Under the pieces are notes generated by a model. The model was given only the letters and a program-made list of their open reading frames with translations. It had not been told where the DNA came from and ran no database searches. A stretch of DNA of 64,000 nt from Myxococcales bacterium (lineage in GTDB: Bacteria > Myxococcota > UBA727 > VGSZ01): assembly GCA_023248635.1 (NCBI GenBank), contig JAHFED010000017.1:38810-102809 (forward strand), given 5' to 3'. Numbering within the stretch: the stretch's first letter is position 1; every line of letters starts with the position of its first letter. Below are positions 60,361-64,000 of this stretch, in pieces. Position numbers and translations under genes: made by a program.

Positions 60361-61755
60361 TCAGCGCTCGGGATCACTGCCGCAAAGGCCGGGCTCAGCG
60401 GCGACGCAGGCGTCGACCATCGGGGCTGCGGCGACGCGGGCTTCGAGGAAATCGAGCATGTCGTCGATGGCGGCCAAGAAGGTTCCCTCGTGGTTGCGGC
60501 CGGCGCACTCGGTGAAGGCGAGGGACTGTCCCTGCTCACACAAGGTCGTCAGATCCCGGCGTTCGACGGCGGCGTCGACCAAGGTGTCCTCGCTGCCGAC
60601 CACCACGAGGCCGGGGGTGTCGTCGAGCCGCTCGATATCGGTGTCGGGCAACGACGAGCGCGCAAAGATGCACCCCCAGGGCTCCGGCAGCGCGGCCAAG
60701 TTGCCCGCCTGGGCAGCGGCGATGACGTCGGGCGCGAAGATCTCGTCGAGGGGCAGGTCGAGCTGGGGGAGGTGGCAGGAGGACTGCATCGAGGCTTCGA
60801 CGGCGTCGACGGCGGCTTCGTCGACGATGTCGAGCAAGGCCGCGCGGGGCAGCTCGTACCACCGCTGGGCGGAGATGAGGACCGCCACCAGGTTGCCGAT
60901 GTTCAAGGGCACCGCCGCCGACGACATCGCCAGCTCCGCATGGCCGACCAGGTCGAGAGGCGGGATGGCGCTGACGCTGCCGACGAGGTGCAGGTCGGCG
61001 GCGTAGTGGGGCGCGTAGCGAACGGTGAGCGCTGCTGCGTGTCCGCCCTGCGAGGCCCCGCCGACGACGACGCCTTGAACGTCGAGCTCATCTTGGCGGG
61101 CGAGCTCGAGCGCCGCGTGGGCGGCATCGAGGGACGCGATGGCGGTTGGCTCGGCGACGAAATAGGCGTGGGGCACCGTGGCAGGAGCACCAAAGCCGTT
61201 CATCCCGAGGTAGTCGGGGGCAACGACGATGGCGCCGCCTCCGCTGCTGGAGAACACGCTGGCGAAGACGCCGATGATGGCTGCCTCTGACGCGGTGGGG
61301 CTTTCGGCATCGTGACTGGGGGCGCAGAGGTCGGAGTAGCCGCTGGTGCCGTGGGTGTAGATGACGAGGGGGAGCTCTCCGTCGACCTCATCGGGATCGG
61401 GGAAAGCGTAAAGGGCCGTGGCTTCGACGAGCTGGCCCCGGTCTTGGGTGAGGTAGCGGATGCGATCGAGGAACACCCGACGCAGCGGTGTGTGCGCCAC
61501 GTTGGCGATGTGGGTCTCGCGCAGGGTGTCCAACGATCCGGCGCTGTCGTCGACCTCGAAGATGCGCACGGCCTCGCGCTCCAACACCTGTCCGAGGCGC
61601 TCGTCGTCGAGCCAAGCATAGGAAGGCTGGCCACACGAGCTTGGATCGGCGTGCAGGGCGCTGCCGAAGCGGGGCGGCGGCGGCGGGGCTTCCTGGATCA
61701 GACACCCGGTCTGCACCAACAAGCCGACGGTCATGAGCATGCATCGAAAGCGCAT
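60361..61755 (-). CDS. Lipase/esterase-like lipoprotein
   Basis: 464 residues from the ATG at 61755; lipobox LVQTGC (Cys about 18). Alpha/beta-hydrolase of the secretory-lipase (LIP) type: PLVIYTHGTSGYSD (oxyanion region), GGGAIVVAPDYLGMNG, the nucleophile elbow VVGGASQGGHAAAL, the acid in LVVVGSEDTLVD, and the His in AGRNHEGTF. Six or more Cys suggest disulfides. Likely a surface-anchored lipase or esterase. It is converging on the subtilase gene 47 bases away and follows the desaturase gene closely on the same strand. Confidence 0.85.
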   Translation of the reverse strand: MRFRCMLMTVGLLVQTGCLIQEAPPPPPRFGSALHADPSSCGQPSYAWLDDERLGQVLEREAVRIFEVDDSAGSLDTLRETHIANVAHTPLRRVFLDRIRYLTQDRGQLVEATALYAFPDPDEVDGELPLVIYTHGTSGYSDLCAPSHDAESPTASEAAIIGVFASVFSSSGGGAIVVAPDYLGMNGFGAPATVPHAYFVAEPTAIASLDAAHAALELARQDELDVQGVVVGGASQGGHAAALTVRYAPHYAADLHLVGSVSAIPPLDLVGHAELAMSSAAVPLNIGNLVAVLISAQRWYELPRAALLDIVDEAAVDAVEASMQSSCHLPQLDLPLDEIFAPDVIAAAQAGNLAALPEPWGCIFARSSLPDTDIERLDDTPGLVVVGSEDTLVDAAVERRDLTTLCEQGQSLAFTECAGRNHEGTFLAAIDDMLDFLEARVAAAPMVDACVAAEPGLCGSDPER

Positions 61756-61774
61756 GGACACAGTGTCGACGACG

Positions 61775-62587
61775 TCAAAGAGCTCGTGCATCCGCCCTCC
61801 GCCGGAGCGTGGCTGACGACCCGGCACCCCGCAGCGCGCCCAAGCGCGGCAACAGGGCAGCGCGGTGGATGCGGAGCGCTCCCAGCGCTTCGAGCACGAG
61901 GCAGAACCCATAGCCAAGGTCCACCTCGAGCATGCGGCAGGAGAAGCGAGCCGACGCCGGCGCGTGGTGGTGGTTGTTTTGGAAGCCCTCGCCCAGCACC
62001 AACCAGGCGACGAGGTGGTTGTTGCGGGCGTTGTCGCCGGTGTCGAAGTTGCGGCCACCGACGGCGTGGCCGAAGGCGTTGACCAGCCCGCCCTGCACGG
62101 GGTGGCTCATCATGCCGGCGAAGTAAGCGAAGCCGAGCAGCGGGCCGACGACGACGGCGCCGACGACGCCGACGAGGGCGTGGATGGCGTACGGTGCCCA
62201 CCACAGACCGCGCCCATTGAGCGCATTGATCGGGAACTCGAGGTCTTTGGCGTAGCGCGTGAAATGAGGATCATCGCGCGCGAGCCCGACGAGGACGCGC
62301 TCGTAGCTCCGCAGCTGTTCGCTGGCGATGCCCCAGATGCCGACGTTGAGGGGAGAATGAGGATCCAGCGCGGTGTCGGAGTGCTCGTGGTGCAGCCGGT
62401 GCATCACCACCCAGGCTTTGGGATCGAGCCCCGTGATCCAGTTGCCGGCGACGACGAGGGCGCGGCGCACGCGCGGCGAGAGTGTGACGGCTTGGTGGGC
62501 CAAGCCTCGGTGGTAGCCGACCGTGATCGTGACGATGTTCAGCAAGTAGGCGACAGCGAAGACGACGACGCAGGTGACGACGTACAT
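61775..62587 (-). CDS. Acyl-CoA/fatty-acid desaturase
   Basis: 270 residues from the ATG at 62587 (GGAGCC upstream); an ATG at 62623 would add 12 residues. The three His boxes of delta-9-type membrane desaturases are present: HRGLAH, HRLHHEHSD and NNHHH (in EGFQNNHHHAP). Four membrane helices are apparent (ALMYVVTCVVVFAVAYLLNI, IHALVGVVGAVVVGPLLGFA). It introduces a double bond in acyl chains using O2 and a diiron site, adjusting membrane fluidity. The C-terminus is basic and low complexity. Same strand as the lipase. Confidence 0.9.
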   Translation of the reverse strand: MYVVTCVVVFAVAYLLNIVTITVGYHRGLAHQAVTLSPRVRRALVVAGNWITGLDPKAWVVMHRLHHEHSDTALDPHSPLNVGIWGIASEQLRSYERVLVGLARDDPHFTRYAKDLEFPINALNGRGLWWAPYAIHALVGVVGAVVVGPLLGFAYFAGMMSHPVQGGLVNAFGHAVGGRNFDTGDNARNNHLVAWLVLGEGFQNNHHHAPASARFSCRMLEVDLGYGFCLVLEALGALRIHRAALLPRLGALRGAGSSATLRRRADARAL

Positions 62588-62835
62588 AAGGGCTCCGGGC
62601 CGGCTCGTGGAGGGCAGGTGCATCGTGCTTCTGGGCGGGGCAAACGTGAGGTCTGTCGTCCGTGCTCGCCGCGCCCAGGTTCGGCTCGACGTGGCGACCA
62701 GGCAGTCAGTGCCGGCTCGGGCCGTGCCACCAGGGCCCGACGACAGCCAAGACGACGAGCCCCTGGGCCGGCCCGTCGTCTTGGTGAGCCCCTGCCAGCT
62801 CAGCGTCGCGTGCAGGTGAGGGGCGCCAGGTCCCC

Positions 62836-64000
62836 TCAGCCGACGGCGGGGGCGCTGAAGAGATCCCGACGCGGCCGAGTCGTTGAGGGTGCCACCGGCG
62901 CGGCGGGTGCGGGTGTGGCGTGTGCGGCGGGGGCAGTCACTGGAGCAGCGCGATCTCGGATCAACTTGTTCAACGTCGTGCCATCGGCGGTCGCCAGCTT
63001 GGACGCGCCCGACCAGGTGCCGCCGCCCAGCTTGTAGTAGTGGTTGATCAGGTCCTGGTTCGACTGGATCTTTGGGTTGTCGGCGAGGGTCTTGGCCAGA
63101 CCAGTGGTGGGGGCCTCCGCCGCGTTGGGCGCGCTCCCCGCTGCCGGGGTGTTGGCGGGAGCGGCGAGAAGGTTGGCCTCGCCTTCGATGGCCTGCGCGT
63201 CGGCTGTCACCCCCTTGTGGGCTGCGTTCACGACCCGGGCCTCGCTCTCGGTGACCAGCCCATCCGAGACCGCGCTGAGGCGAGCGGCGTTGACGGCCTT
63301 TTGGTCTTTGAGGTTTTCTTCGGCTTTGGCGAGGAGGCCGAGCTGCGCTTTGCCGCGCTGCAACTGCGACTGTTGGGTCGGCGTCAGGTTGGGAGTGGCC
63401 TCGAGGGTCTTGACCTGTGCCGTGAGCTCCTGGCGCTTTTGGGCGATGCGCCCTTGCTGTTCGCTCAGGGTGCCGTCGACGGCCTTCAGGCTGTCGGTCG
63501 CCAAGCGGACGAACTCCCCGGGCAGGCGAACGCCGTCCTCTTTTTTCTCGGCGCTGCCGGTGATGCCGGTGACGCCGCTTTGGTTGAGGCTCTCCTCGGC
63601 GTCGGCGGCCCGACTGAGCTGGGGCGCCAGGGCCTTGGCCTCGCTCGCGGTCAGCACGCCGTCCTTGATGGCCTTGTTGCTGTTTTCGACGAAGAGCTTG
63701 GCGCTGTCGAGCTGGCCCTCGACTTCGGTGAGGGACCTCAGGCTCTCTTGCTTGCTCGCCAGGAGGGAGTCTTGCGCCGGCGTACGGTTGGTCTCGGCTT
63801 CGAGGGACTGGACCTCTTTCTGGAGCCCCTCGAGCTCCTGGGTCACCAGGGCCTTCTGCGCGTCGAGGAGGTTGGCGGCCTCGGTGTTGCCCTCGGTCAT
63901 CCTCTTCACCTGCTGGGCGGAGAAGGTCCGGTAGTTCTCATTGCCGGACTCGGCGGCCGCAATGCTCTTGTTCTGGGAGGTGACGAAGTCCTGGTCGGCG
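62836..64000 (-). CDS. Coiled-coil protein, 5' end outside the window
   Basis: The frame stays open to the window end, so the start is not seen (at least 388 residues). Mostly long Glu/Gln/Lys-rich helices predicted as coiled coil (EVQSLEAETNRTPAQDSLLAS, LRSLTEVEGQLDSAKLFVEN, LTAQVKTLEATPNLTPTQQSQ), with a repeated NxTPxQxSxL(x)nK motif. The C-terminal 100 residues are Ala/Pro-rich, with a short conserved-looking block NQDLINHYYKLGGGTWSGASKL and a final PRRDLFSAPAVG. No family assigned. Possibly structural or surface-associated. Confidence 0.65.
   Translation of the reverse strand, partial: ADQDFVTSQNKSIAAAESGNENYRTFSAQQVKRMTEGNTEAANLLDAQKALVTQELEGLQKEVQSLEAETNRTPAQDSLLASKQESLRSLTEVEGQLDSAKLFVENSNKAIKDGVLTASEAKALAPQLSRAADAEESLNQSGVTGITGSAEKKEDGVRLPGEFVRLATDSLKAVDGTLSEQQGRIAQKRQELTAQVKTLEATPNLTPTQQSQLQRGKAQLGLLAKAEENLKDQKAVNAARLSAVSDGLVTESEARVVNAAHKGVTADAQAIEGEANLLAAPANTPAAGSAPNAAEAPTTGLAKTLADNPKIQSNQDLINHYYKLGGGTWSGASKLATADGTTLNKLIRDRAAPVTAPAAHATPAPAAPVAPSTTRPRRDLFSAPAVG

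Noticed and set aside
62588..62835. Small ORFs between the desaturase and coiled-coil genes
   Set aside because: Both strands give low-complexity Arg/Pro-rich peptides without ribosome sites; the 248-base gap shows nothing I can support beyond promoter space.

Overview
This is a GC-rich window from a free-living Gram-negative bacterium of the Myxococcota/Bradymonadota (former deltaproteobacterial) type. The evidence is a thrombospondin-3 repeat surface protein ending in a Cys + hydrophobic helix + poly-Arg sorting tail, many lipoproteins with Gly-Glu or poly-Asp linkers, a Hanks-type Ser/Thr kinase, a PorV-like outer-membrane barrel, GspE-N and GAF-like orphan proteins, and few conventional operons. 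Codons are dominated by GAC/GTC/GCC, so long antisense ORFs are common and are not genes.

Layout. 1-6.4 kb: 3' part of a TSP3 surface protein and two tandem DUF4139 (MuiA-like) proteins. 6.4-10.3 kb: two divergent Ala/Gly-rich paralogues around an SCP2-like protein, then a split L-domain-like protein. 10.3-18.9 kb: surface/lipoprotein genes and a minus-strand cluster of GH31 glycosidase, alpha/beta hydrolase, GlcD-type FAD oxidase and a lipoprotein. 19-27.8 kb: mgtE-rnhA-folK with GTGA overlaps, an RluA pseudouridine synthase, a lipoprotein esterase whose alpha/beta-hydrolase motifs are in permuted order, an RseP-type protease and small envelope proteins. 27.8-31.8 kb: a three-gene ABC-2 exporter operon. 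31.8-36.1 kb: polA, a PilP-like protein and a conserved protein of unknown function.

36.15-36.96 kb has no protein gene. It holds hairpins and two tRNA-like genes whose 3' halves lie upstream of their 5' halves (circularly permuted), closed by a strong terminator. This is the most unusual part of the window. It is followed by a minus-strand group: NrtR-like Nudix regulator, SPFH/band-7 protein and NAD-kinase-like protein, with a tandem GCATATATGC palindrome in front of the Nudix gene. 40-46.6 kb: lipoproteins, PorV-like barrel, K+ channel, M23 peptidase. 46.6-51.6 kb: a second ABC-2 exporter of gliding (GldF/GldG) type with DUF4340. 51.8-56 kb: Ser/Thr kinase, MOSC protein, TrmA/RlmD-type methyltransferase, and an E2-type acyltransferase lacking its catalytic His. 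56-60.3 kb: two secreted proteases (C39-like and subtilisin-like) that share promoter, leader, linker and Cys-rich tail but not catalytic domain. 60.3-64 kb: a lipase-like lipoprotein, a fatty-acid desaturase and a coiled-coil protein running off the window.

Two families of dispersed palindromic repeats (called R1 and R2 here) sit in the intergenic spaces. R2 copies also provide the start region of mgtE, lie between the two halves of one permuted tRNA, and seem to have landed inside an RNA methyltransferase gene. All names are from reading the sequence; no database search was run.
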